From positions 1-15,888 of the forward strand of contig CAAFZB010000004.1 of assembly GCA_900767405.1 (NCBI GenBank): a DNA stretch of 15,888 nt. Reading direction: 5' to 3'. The notes under the pieces were generated by a model that saw only the letters and a program-made list of their open reading frames with translations, made no database searches and was not told the DNA's origin. The stretch comes from Rikenellaceae bacterium. GTDB lineage: Bacteria; Bacteroidota; Bacteroidia; Bacteroidales; UBA932. Within the stretch, counting starts at the first letter, position 1, and the number at the start of each line of letters is the position of its first letter. Shown here in pieces: positions 1 through 7,497 of this stretch. The translations under genes were made by a program, and so were the position numbers.

Positions 1-1350
1 GAGCCTCGTTTCGGCTGCCTATATATGTATGGAGGACAGTCAAACAACCACGGCGTGATTCTTGGTACGGCCGGACGTGAGACTTTTCGCAAGTTCTTCG
101 CCAATGGAGGCAGCTTTGTCGGATCCTGCGCCGGTTCATATATCTGCGGTTCGGGCCTTACTCCTAATGAGTCCAGACCGGGTTACATAGGATTGTGGCC
201 GGGTCTGTGTGACGAGGCGGCAATTACCGGAATCAATCCTGCATATATTATTCCCGAAAGCTCTCCTCTGCTTAAATTCAGCAGCGACAGTTTTGGCGGT
301 GACTTTCGCGTGGACAGCGTTGAACATTACAACGGTCCTTTCTTCGACAGATGGATGGACGTGCCCGGAACCGAGGTGCTTGCATACAACCGGCTGGACT
401 CCTGCGTTCTTGACGGCCATCCTTCTATGCTGGCCCGCAAGAACGATGCCTTTACCGGAAGGCTCATTATGAGCGGGGGCCATCCCGAGCTGGCATCGGA
501 CGGAGAACAGCTGACTCTTATGGCAGCTATGCTGCAATATGCAATCGAAGGACGTGGCTGTGCGAAAGTCAAGACAGTGCTTGACAACGCCCAGTGCTGG
601 GATATGACAAAGGGCACGCTGGACAATGACCCCTCCCATACGATGATTGGTGACCTGCAGTGCCACCATTTTGCATTTTCTCTTCCTAAGAAGGCACGCG
701 ACATCAGAGTTCGCCTCGAGGTCCTTTCCGGCCATCGCCTGAGCCTCAGGCTCGCACAAGGGACCTATGCCTTCAGGGAGGATGCGCAGTATTCGGTCGA
801 GGACGGGCGGCTTGTCAAGGAGCTGTATTTTGACAAACTACCGAGCGGGGTGTGGTACATCGGTGTACAGTGCGAGGACACTGTAACGGTGAAGCCTGAC
901 AAAGTGTGTGACGTTTACGAAAATACCGATGTCCTTAACGGCGTACCGTATAGAATCAGCGTATCCTGGAATCTGGCAAGGACCGGAGATGCCGTTCTTC
1001 AGAAGGGAGCGGATATAAATGAGAAAATCAAGATGCTGGCCTGTGGCGAAAAATACAAGAGGGTATGGCAGAAGGACAGCACGGTTACTTCGATTGTATT
1101 CAAAACGTCCTGCCGCAGGCATAATGACGGCTTGCGCCTGGATCACGAAAGCTCGGAGGAACCTGTTTATGCCACATACGACGGAAAAGGTACGGTTACC
1201 ATTTCCACACCGGCAGCCCGATTCTGCAATTGCGGAACAATCGGCGATATGTTCGAGAATCTGGAAGCTCTGAAAAAGGTGGAAGGATTCGAACGGATAG
1301 ATTTGGAAGGCGCCATCGACGCTTCGGTGGCGGCTCCTGTTCTTCCCTGA
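1..1350 (+). CDS. Class-I glutamine amidotransferase-like (BPL_N-type) protein, 5'-truncated
   Basis: The reading frame is open from base 1, so the N-terminus lies outside the window; the first ATG at 25 is internal. Counting from that Met, the first 200 residues look like a class-I glutamine amidotransferase/DJ-1-like fold of the biotin-protein-ligase N-terminal (BPL_N) type. A nucleophile-elbow motif GSCAGS carries Cys35 (codon 127-129), and a GGHPE motif supplies His153 and Glu155, the expected catalytic His-x-Glu. The rest (about 200-441) is not catalytic: roughly 190-320 resembles a pre-peptidase C-terminal type beta-sandwich, and the last 65 residues (YATYDGKGTVTIST then DMFENLEAL) faintly resemble the start of a DUF285/BspA-like repeat. 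Substrate unknown. The gene converges on the DeoR gene with an 11-bp gap, so it probably belongs to a neighbouring unit and not to the SusCD operon. The fold is fairly secure; the tail assignment is weak. Confidence 0.75.
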   Translation, partial: EPRFGCLYMYGGQSNNHGVILGTAGRETFRKFFANGGSFVGSCAGSYICGSGLTPNESRPGYIGLWPGLCDEAAITGINPAYIIPESSPLLKFSSDSFGGDFRVDSVEHYNGPFFDRWMDVPGTEVLAYNRLDSCVLDGHPSMLARKNDAFTGRLIMSGGHPELASDGEQLTLMAAMLQYAIEGRGCAKVKTVLDNAQCWDMTKGTLDNDPSHTMIGDLQCHHFAFSLPKKARDIRVRLEVLSGHRLSLRLAQGTYAFREDAQYSVEDGRLVKELYFDKLPSGVWYIGVQCEDTVTVKPDKVCDVYENTDVLNGVPYRISVSWNLARTGDAVLQKGADINEKIKMLACGEKYKRVWQKDSTVTSIVFKTSCRRHNDGLRLDHESSEEPVYATYDGKGTVTISTPAARFCNCGTIGDMFENLEALKKVEGFERIDLEGAIDASVAAPVLP

Positions 1351-1361
1351 CCGGAGCCTTG

Positions 1362-2126
1362 TCAGACAATGATGAGTTCCACTCCCATTTTCTCCAGTTC
1401 CGATTTGATGTCCTTGGGAATTCCGCTGTCTGTAATTATCGTGTGAATCTTGTCAACGCTGCAGATGCGGCCGAAACCTTTGTGCCCGAACTTGCTCGAA
1501 TCGGTGAGAACTATGGTGCGGGACGATGACTTCATCATCTGCATTATGAGTTCGCTTTCTTCCACCGTGCCGCCGGATACGCCGTAATTCAGGTCGATTC
1601 CGTCGACACCCAGGAACAGTTTTGAACAATAAACGCTTCTGAGCGCCTGTATTGCATCGTTTCCGGTGGCGGAAAGCGTATTGCTGTACAGGATTCCGCC
1701 AATCTGCATAACGGTTACTCCCGGAATCTCTCCCAGTTTCGTAGAAATGTTGACGGCAGAGGTCACGACGTTGAGGTGCCCTTTCGGCTCTATATGTTCG
1801 GCAAAGATTGCAAGAGTCGAACCGGACGATATCAGGATGGAATCGTTCTCTTCTATCATCTGTGCGGCCCTCCGTCCGATGCGCTGTTTCTTGTCGTAAT
1901 TAAGGAGAACTTTCTTTTTCAGGGAGATGTCCATTATCTGTTCTTCGACAGGCAGGGCGCTTCCGTATGCTCTCCTGAGCAGGCCCTGGGACTCCAGGTA
2001 GTTCAGGTCTTTTCTGATTGTAGTCTGAGTGACGTTAAACGTTTTCGCAAGAATCGCAACCTGAACGAAACCCTGCTTGCTGATGGTCTCCGAGATGAAT
2101 CTTCTTCTTTCTTCTATGCTAGACAT
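1362..2126 (-). CDS. DeoR/AgaR-family transcriptional repressor
   Basis: A 254-residue protein of normal length for the DeoR family. Residues 6-58 form the DeoR-type winged helix-turn-helix, with the recognition-helix segment NVTQTTIRKDLNYLESQGLL and a following arginine-rich wing. Residues about 77-235 are the DeoRC sensor, related to phosphosugar isomerases: SSGSTLAIFAE near 100-110 is the usual sugar-phosphate loop, and GVDGID (173-178) and TDSSKFG (208-214) are family signatures. Known members repress sugar catabolic genes and are released by phosphorylated sugars; AgaR members respond to amino-sugar intermediates. The gene is divergent from the first susC gene across 184 bp that hold a palindromic TTTCGTTT-type site, so local control plus autoregulation is the natural inference. 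The effector cannot be read from sequence. The start at 2126 gives a complete N-terminal domain and sits 21 bp from a good promoter element. Confidence 0.93.
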   Translation of the reverse strand: MSSIEERRRFISETISKQGFVQVAILAKTFNVTQTTIRKDLNYLESQGLLRRAYGSALPVEEQIMDISLKKKVLLNYDKKQRIGRRAAQMIEENDSILISSGSTLAIFAEHIEPKGHLNVVTSAVNISTKLGEIPGVTVMQIGGILYSNTLSATGNDAIQALRSVYCSKLFLGVDGIDLNYGVSGGTVEESELIMQMMKSSSRTIVLTDSSKFGHKGFGRICSVDKIHTIITDSGIPKDIKSELEKMGVELIIV

Positions 2127-2147
2127 AATGTAAATGCTTCATTTATC

Positions 2148-2155
2148 CAAAGATA
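2148..2155 (-). promoter_or_regulatory. Candidate Bacteroides -7 promoter element for the DeoR gene
   Basis: Read on the minus strand this is TATCTTTG, an exact match to the Bacteroides -7 consensus TAnnTTTG. Transcription would start about 7 bp further on and leave a leader of roughly 15 nt before the ATG at 2126. No convincing TTTG element is seen 19-21 bp upstream, so the call rests on the -7 box and its position. The putative operator begins about 23 bp upstream of it, consistent with autoregulation. Confidence 0.5.
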
Positions 2156-2177
2156 GTAAAATTATACAATATATGTG

Positions 2178-2221
2178 GTTTCGTTTTCAAATATTTGTTG
2201 AAACGAAACGGAAAACGAAAC
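2178..2221. promoter_or_regulatory. Interrupted palindrome, probable DeoR-family operator
   Basis: GTTTCGTTTTC at 2178-2188 is a perfect inverted repeat of GAAAACGAAAC at 2211-2221. A third half-site, GAAACGAAAC, lies at 2200-2209 directly beside the right arm. The left arm also pairs with this middle site, extended by CAA/TTG, around a 7-bp loop with a single bulged base, so two overlapping palindromes share one left arm. The element sits in the AT-rich gap between the divergent DeoR gene and the first susC gene. TTTCGTTT-like repeats are typical of several DeoR/AgaR-type repressors. Its role as operator for the adjacent regulator is inference from position and motif type. Confidence 0.6.
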
Positions 2222-2261
2222 TTTTTTCACAAAAAAACGGGAATTAATTCAAATTAATATC

Positions 2262-2269
2262 TAAAATTG
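2262..2269 (+). promoter_or_regulatory. Weak candidate -7 element for the SusCD operon
   Basis: TAAAATTG differs at one position from TAnnTTTG and would place the transcript start near 2276, with a leader of about 35 nt before the ATG at 2311. No matching TTTG box is visible 19-21 bp upstream. It lies downstream of the palindrome, the expected arrangement for a repressed or roadblocked promoter. This is the best candidate in the region, not a firm call. Confidence 0.25.
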
Positions 2270-2310
2270 GGACGATAAATTGTATTCAGATTATACAAAC
2301 ATTAGCTGAT

Positions 2311-5300
2311 ATGTATCTTTCAACCAAAAAATTTTGTGCACTTGCAATTGCTCTGATGTTCTCGGCAGTGGCTGTTGCACAGGACAGGATTGTCGGCGGT
2401 GTGGTTTCCTCGACCAATGGCGAAGCCCTCATAGGAGCGGGAGTCATTGTCAAGGGCACGACTACCGGTACGGTTACGGATATCGATGGCAGATACTCCA
2501 TCTCCGTTCCGCAGAATGCTGTTCTGATGTTTACAAGTGTCGGTTACAAGACATTGGAGGTGAATTCAGGTTCTAAAACGAAGCTGGATGTAATCCTTGA
2601 GGATGACACCCAGATGCTTGAAGAAGCCGTTGCCATAGGCTATGGTAACCAGAGGAAACTGACTCTTACCGGTTCTGTCGCTTCGACATCGGGAAAAGAG
2701 CTGGTAAAGAACTCCTCTGTCAATCTTTCCCAGGGCCTTGCAGGCCGTCTTTCCGGTGTGGTTGTGAACAACCGTTCAGGTGAGCCGGGAAATGACGATG
2801 CGGTAATGTTCATCCGTGGCCGCAGTACACTTGGCGACAACACACCTCTTATTGTCATAGATGGTGTGATTGGCCGCAGCGATGAATTCTCCCGCCTTTC
2901 GGGTGAGGAAATAGAGTCCATTAACGTACTTAAGGATGCATCTGCAGCCATCTACGGAGCCCGTTCGGCCAACGGTGTAATTCTGGTCACTACCAAACGC
3001 GGAAAGTTCAATGAGGCGCCCAACGTGACCTTTACGTATGACCTTGGACTCCAGCAGCCTACACGACTTGTTGAAATGGCCGATGCCGTATTGTTCACAC
3101 ACGCGTACAACGACGAACTTGCCATTACCGGCGCAGCTCCAAAATACAATCAGACACAGCTTGCCCATTATGAAACCGGAGACGATCCCATAATGTATCC
3201 GAACACCAACTGGTTCAAGGAAATAATCAAGCCTGTGTCACAGCAGCATAAATATGGCGTGAGGGTTCACGGCGTCGGTCACAGGGTCGGGTATTTCGTG
3301 CAGTTCAACGGTCAGTACCAGGACGGTATCTATTACAAGTCGGCTACGAATTACCAACAGTACAACCTGCGTTCGAACATCGACATCAAGGTTACAGAGA
3401 ACTTCAAGCTCGGCGTTGACCTGAACGTGCGCCAGCAGCACAAGAATTATTCTGCTTATCCTTCGAACTCGACCGGTATCTTCTATATGGCCACCCGTCT
3501 CAAGCCTACGGGTGGGGCATATTATCCCAACGGACTTATCAGGGGAGGCTCCAATCCGGCAGTGCTCGTCCAGGACCTTACGGGATATGACAAGACCATA
3601 CTCAATACCATAAATGCAACCCTCAATGCCGACATTGACCTCAAGAGGGTTACTCCGGGCCTTAAGATAAACGGAAAGTTTGCGTATGACGTTCGGAACA
3701 ATTTCAACAAGAAATGGCAGAAGAACTGGACATATTATACATATAATGAGATAACAGAGCTTTATGTTCCCGAAACCATGAACTCGGTGACTTCCCCTAC
3801 GCTGAAGGAATCACAGACTGGAGTTCACCAGTGGACGATAAATGCCAATATCAATTATGACCGTGATTTCAACGGACATCACGTGACCGGATTGCTGGGC
3901 TATGAACAGTACGGTTACAGGAAGGATTACTTCAAGGCCGGCATCAGCGAGTTCGCATCCGACATCCTTGACGAGTTCTTTGCCGGAAGCGCCGACAAGA
4001 CCTGGTATTCGATCGATGGAAATGCCGGTGAGAAAGCCCGTATGAGTTTCTTCGGCCGTGTCGGATATGACTACAAGAGCAAGTATCTCTTCCAGTTCAT
4101 CGCGCGTTATGACGGTTCCGAGAATTTTGCCAAGGGTCACCGCTGGGGATTCTTCCCCGGAGTTTCCGCAGGCTGGCGTATGAGCGAAGAGCCTTTCATA
4201 AAGGACAACGCTCCCTGGTTCACGAACCTCAAGCTGCGTCTTTCCTACGGTGAACAGGGAAATGACCAGATTGATCCTTTCCAGTATATGACGACTTACG
4301 AATATGCAAGTGCAGTCAACTACAGAGTAAAGTTCGACGACCAGAACGTTCAGAAGATTATTCCCGGAACGATTCCCAACCCCAGCGTTACCTGGGAGGT
4401 CGCAAAGACCTGGAATGCCGGTATCGACGGAAATATCTTCAACGGGAAATTCTCCTGGGAACTGGAATACTTCCATACCCGCCGTTCCAACATTCTCTGT
4501 ACAAGGAATGCATCTATCCCTTATTATTCCGGCCTTACCTATGACCTGCCCGACGAGAACATAGGTATAGTGACCAATCAGGGAATAGAGCTCCAGCTTT
4601 CTCACGAGAACCGCGTATGCAACGGAGACCTCATCTACCGTATTAACGGCAACTTCCTCTTTGCCCGCAACAGGGTGGAATATATGGATGAGACTCCTTG
4701 GGGAGAAGGCCACGAATATATGGCTCTTACAGGTCATCCCATGGGGTCCGGACTGTATTATCAGGTGGCCGGCATCAACAAGAGCCAGGCCGATCTCGAC
4801 AACCATCCCCAGATGTCCGGGGCAACACTCGGTGACTTCTACTTCGAGGACCTCGACGGTGACGGGCAGATTACCACATATGACAGGAAACGTTGCGACT
4901 TGACGGTTGTTCCCGAGATTGTCTATGGCCTTACGGCATCTCTCTCGTGGAAGAACCTGGATTTCTCGATGCTGTTCCAGGGCCAGGCCCGGGCACGTTT
5001 CTACTATGCTCCCCAGGTCGATCCCGTTTCATACAACGTTGAGGCCGATGCAGCAAGAAATGCCTGGACCCTCAACAACACCGATGCAAACTATCCCCGT
5101 CTGGGATCCAATGTCTCCAACGGAGGCGTTACGTCTTCGTCGTTCTACTACAGGAATGCAGCCTTCCTCCGTCTGAAAAACGTCGAGATAGGTTATACTC
5201 TCCCTCAGAATCTGTTCGGCCCCAAGAAGATCATAAAAGGCATCCGCCTCAATATCGGAGGTTACAACCTTTATACTTTCTCGGAGCTCAAGACAATCGA

Positions 5301-5379
5301 TCCGGAACAGAGCGATACCTCCTATGCAACCTATCCTCAGGTTCGTATCTTCAATTTCGGTGCGAAAATAATGTTCTAA
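2311..5379 (+). CDS. SusC/RagA-type TonB-dependent outer-membrane transporter, copy 1
   Basis: A 1022-residue protein of usual SusC length. Residues 1-23 are a signal peptide with cleavage after AVA and before Gln24. Residues about 26-105 are the carboxypeptidase-regulatory-like domain typical of SusC (GEALIGAGVIVKGT; FTSVGYKTLEV), followed by the plug (about 110-230, with VMFIRGRSTLGDN and VLKDASAAIYGARSANGVI) and the beta-barrel, which ends in an aromatic-terminated strand (FNFGAKIMF) as BAM substrates do. D847-L-D-G-D-G is an EF-hand-like calcium loop common in SusC. There is no N-terminal STN domain, so no coupling to an anti-sigma factor is expected. It imports oligosaccharides across the outer membrane with TonB energy and pairs with the SusD that begins 3-18 bp downstream. 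It is a close paralogue of the SusC at 7498 and aligns with it at identical length. One local oddity is RVHGVGHRV at 318-326, where copy 2 has SIDGGGDRV. Confidence 0.97.
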   Translation: MYLSTKKFCALAIALMFSAVAVAQDRIVGGVVSSTNGEALIGAGVIVKGTTTGTVTDIDGRYSISVPQNAVLMFTSVGYKTLEVNSGSKTKLDVILEDDTQMLEEAVAIGYGNQRKLTLTGSVASTSGKELVKNSSVNLSQGLAGRLSGVVVNNRSGEPGNDDAVMFIRGRSTLGDNTPLIVIDGVIGRSDEFSRLSGEEIESINVLKDASAAIYGARSANGVILVTTKRGKFNEAPNVTFTYDLGLQQPTRLVEMADAVLFTHAYNDELAITGAAPKYNQTQLAHYETGDDPIMYPNTNWFKEIIKPVSQQHKYGVRVHGVGHRVGYFVQFNGQYQDGIYYKSATNYQQYNLRSNIDIKVTENFKLGVDLNVRQQHKNYSAYPSNSTGIFYMATRLKPTGGAYYPNGLIRGGSNPAVLVQDLTGYDKTILNTINATLNADIDLKRVTPGLKINGKFAYDVRNNFNKKWQKNWTYYTYNEITELYVPETMNSVTSPTLKESQTGVHQWTINANINYDRDFNGHHVTGLLGYEQYGYRKDYFKAGISEFASDILDEFFAGSADKTWYSIDGNAGEKARMSFFGRVGYDYKSKYLFQFIARYDGSENFAKGHRWGFFPGVSAGWRMSEEPFIKDNAPWFTNLKLRLSYGEQGNDQIDPFQYMTTYEYASAVNYRVKFDDQNVQKIIPGTIPNPSVTWEVAKTWNAGIDGNIFNGKFSWELEYFHTRRSNILCTRNASIPYYSGLTYDLPDENIGIVTNQGIELQLSHENRVCNGDLIYRINGNFLFARNRVEYMDETPWGEGHEYMALTGHPMGSGLYYQVAGINKSQADLDNHPQMSGATLGDFYFEDLDGDGQITTYDRKRCDLTVVPEIVYGLTASLSWKNLDFSMLFQGQARARFYYAPQVDPVSYNVEADAARNAWTLNNTDANYPRLGSNVSNGGVTSSSFYYRNAAFLRLKNVEIGYTLPQNLFGPKKIIKGIRLNIGGYNLYTFSELKTIDPEQSDTSYATYPQVRIFNFGAKIMF

Positions 5380-5397
5380 ACGATGGAGAAAAAGATT

Positions 5398-7476
5398 ATG
5401 AAAAAAATAATTATCGCGATTTCAATCCTGCTTTCTTTCGCCGCGGTTTCCTGCACGCCCGAGGAGTATCTCACCAAGACCCCTTTGGACAAGCTTTCCG
5501 AGGATGCGGTTTTCAACAGCGATGCGTTGGCCGAGAGCTATGTAAATGCGCTCTACTGCGTTGTGAACGATCCTTTTGAAGAGGGAAACATAAGTGCAAT
5601 CACAGACGAGGGCTTCTTCCGCTATGGTGGCACATCCACGCGTTATATCCTGTCCGGGACTATGACTCCCGACAATATCATCATCATCAATGAAGGCGGA
5701 CAGGCTCACAATACCCGTACAACCGTTCTCAATATATGGAACAAGGCTTACAGGTGGATTTACAGGATGAACGTCTTCATTCAGAAGATGAATGGAGAGA
5801 ACAAGCTTTCGGACGAGTATAAAACAAGGCTGCTTGGCGAAGTTTACTACCTGCGTGCGTGGGCTTACTACAATCTTATCCAGCGCTACGGAGGCGTGCC
5901 AATTGTCAAGGACCCTTGTTCCATCGACGACAATTTCGATTTTGAACGCAACGATTTCGAGTCCTGCTATTCATTCATCATGTCCGATCTTGATGAAGCG
6001 GAGTCAAGAGTCCCTGAAAAGAAAAGCTGTGTGCTGGGCCGTATAAACAAGGATATTGTCCTTGCCCTGCGCTGTCGAGTAACAATGCTCGCCGCATCCC
6101 CTCTGTTCAACGATCCCGCTTGCCCGGACGGCGACCTTACCCACGGAAAATATGATTTCAAGGGAAAATGGAAGATTGCCTACGATGCCGCCAAGGCTGT
6201 GGTGGACCGTGCCGACAAGGATGGAGCCTATGCTCTTGATGCCCACTACGAGGGATTCTGGGAGGATATCTACTCTCCCGAGATTATCTGGGGTAAGTTT
6301 TTCGAAAATACTGCGAAGGCCGACGAAAACAATGCAAAGAAAGCCCAGCAGCTCTATGCAACCACTTATTTCAGCGGCTGGACTTCCTGCAACCCCACCC
6401 AGGCTTTCCTGAAGGACGTAGAGATGCTCAACGGCAAGAAGTTCTTTGAGGAAGGTTCGGGTTATGATCCCGAGCATCCCTTCGCAAACCGCGACCCCAG
6501 GCTTTACAAGATAGTCGGTCTCCCGTTCAGCTATTATGGCGTGAATGAGAAGGGCAAATACACTCAGGAACTTCCCAACGGATTCATTTTCGACTGCAAC
6601 CATCCGGAATACGCGAACCTCGAGGGTATGAAGACAAACGGATTCCCTTCCTATCAGCTGCAGCTTTATCTGCTGTATAAGGACAAGGACCGCTCCGATT
6701 TTGCCGAAGGGAAGAAATATCCCGACTATGACAAGAAGCCTTCTCATCTCTGGGATGCTACAAACCATACCGGATGCGAGCTCAACAAGTGGCATATTCC
6801 TTCTGTCCCCATCTCTGCTTCACTTGTAGGAAACGTCGTATGGCCCTGGTTCCGCCTGGGTGAGTTCTATCTCAACTTTGCGGAGTGTGCATACATGGTA
6901 GGCAATGAAGGAGAATGCCAGACATACATAAACAAGGTCCGTCACCGTGCAGACGTTATGATGCCGACCGTCACAGAGACTGGTACAAACCTCTGGGACC
7001 GTCTGGTTAACGAACGTCGTGTAGAGCTGTCATTCGAGATGATCCGGTATTTCGACCTCCGCCGTTGGAAAACAGCCGAAATCTACGAAAACGTACCTCT
7101 TGCCGGATTCACCACCCTGATTCTCGAGAAAGGCTCCAAGAAGGATACGCTGTACCGTGTGGTTCGCCTTTATGACGAGTCAAAGAACCATACCAACTAC
7201 TACTGGCCCAATACCGAGGCAAGCAAGACATATACCTATGCGGCCGTTTCACCTGCAGGTGACCGTGACGGCAAGCCCATTGAGTACGTCATCAAGGAAA
7301 AATGGCTTGGCAAGGAGTATCTTCTCGACTATGGGGACTGTTGCCTGAACATATCTCCGACTCCCAAATATTTCCCGTTCCGCAGCGGCGTTTATCCAAA
7401 CTACCTGATGCCTATACCTCGTACGGAAATAACCAAGAGTCACGGAAAGATCAAACAGAACCTTGGATACGAATAG
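5398..7476 (+). CDS. SusD/RagB-family surface glycan-binding lipoprotein, copy 1
   Basis: Partner lipoprotein lid of the upstream SusC. I favour the ATG at 5398 over the in-frame ATG at 5383, because a GGAGAA stretch at 5385-5390 lies about 7 bp before it and it gives a clean MKK-type lipoprotein signal peptide with Cys19 in the lipobox AVSC. Glu-Glu follows two residues later, compatible with Bacteroidota surface-export signals. The product has 692 residues, somewhat longer than classical SusD. Family marks are the TPR-helix motif LGEVYYLRAWAYYNLIQRYG from residue 146, the helix NERRVELSFEMIRYFDLRRW, and the C-terminal YPNYLMPIPRTEI (666-678) near the end. The role is capturing glycan at the cell surface and delivering it to SusC. 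It is paralogous to the SusD at 10585; the clearest difference is the segment encoded around 6580-6660. Confidence 0.95.
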   Translation: MKKIIIAISILLSFAAVSCTPEEYLTKTPLDKLSEDAVFNSDALAESYVNALYCVVNDPFEEGNISAITDEGFFRYGGTSTRYILSGTMTPDNIIIINEGGQAHNTRTTVLNIWNKAYRWIYRMNVFIQKMNGENKLSDEYKTRLLGEVYYLRAWAYYNLIQRYGGVPIVKDPCSIDDNFDFERNDFESCYSFIMSDLDEAESRVPEKKSCVLGRINKDIVLALRCRVTMLAASPLFNDPACPDGDLTHGKYDFKGKWKIAYDAAKAVVDRADKDGAYALDAHYEGFWEDIYSPEIIWGKFFENTAKADENNAKKAQQLYATTYFSGWTSCNPTQAFLKDVEMLNGKKFFEEGSGYDPEHPFANRDPRLYKIVGLPFSYYGVNEKGKYTQELPNGFIFDCNHPEYANLEGMKTNGFPSYQLQLYLLYKDKDRSDFAEGKKYPDYDKKPSHLWDATNHTGCELNKWHIPSVPISASLVGNVVWPWFRLGEFYLNFAECAYMVGNEGECQTYINKVRHRADVMMPTVTETGTNLWDRLVNERRVELSFEMIRYFDLRRWKTAEIYENVPLAGFTTLILEKGSKKDTLYRVVRLYDESKNHTNYYWPNTEASKTYTYAAVSPAGDRDGKPIEYVIKEKWLGKEYLLDYGDCCLNISPTPKYFPFRSGVYPNYLMPIPRTEITKSHGKIKQNLGYE

Positions 7477-7497
7477 AAATAATACAGAAAACAGTAT

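Larger units (their letters stand above)
2311..7476 (+). repeat. Tandem duplication, unit 1 (susC-susD)
   Basis: This unit and the one at 7498-12684 each hold a susC followed at once by a susD. The SusC proteins have the same length (1022) and the same residue numbering throughout the motifs checked. Over SusC residues about 92-315 I count roughly 85% identity by eye. The SusD proteins differ by a few small indels. Nucleotide identity is patchy: most codons differ silently, but blocks such as 2929-2960 and 4549-4577 are identical to copy 2 at an offset of 5187 bp. The arrangement indicates a tandem duplication of the whole pair followed by divergence. Confidence 0.85.

Noticed and set aside
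1332..1358. GGCTCC...GGAGCC inverted repeat around the stop of the first gene as a terminator
   Set aside because: The arms are only 6 bp with a 15-nt loop and no following T-run on either strand; too weak to call.
2311..2640. STN-type signalling domain in SusC that would imply an ECF sigma/anti-sigma system
   Set aside because: After the signal peptide both SusC proteins go directly into the carboxypeptidase-regulatory-like domain; there is no room for an STN domain.
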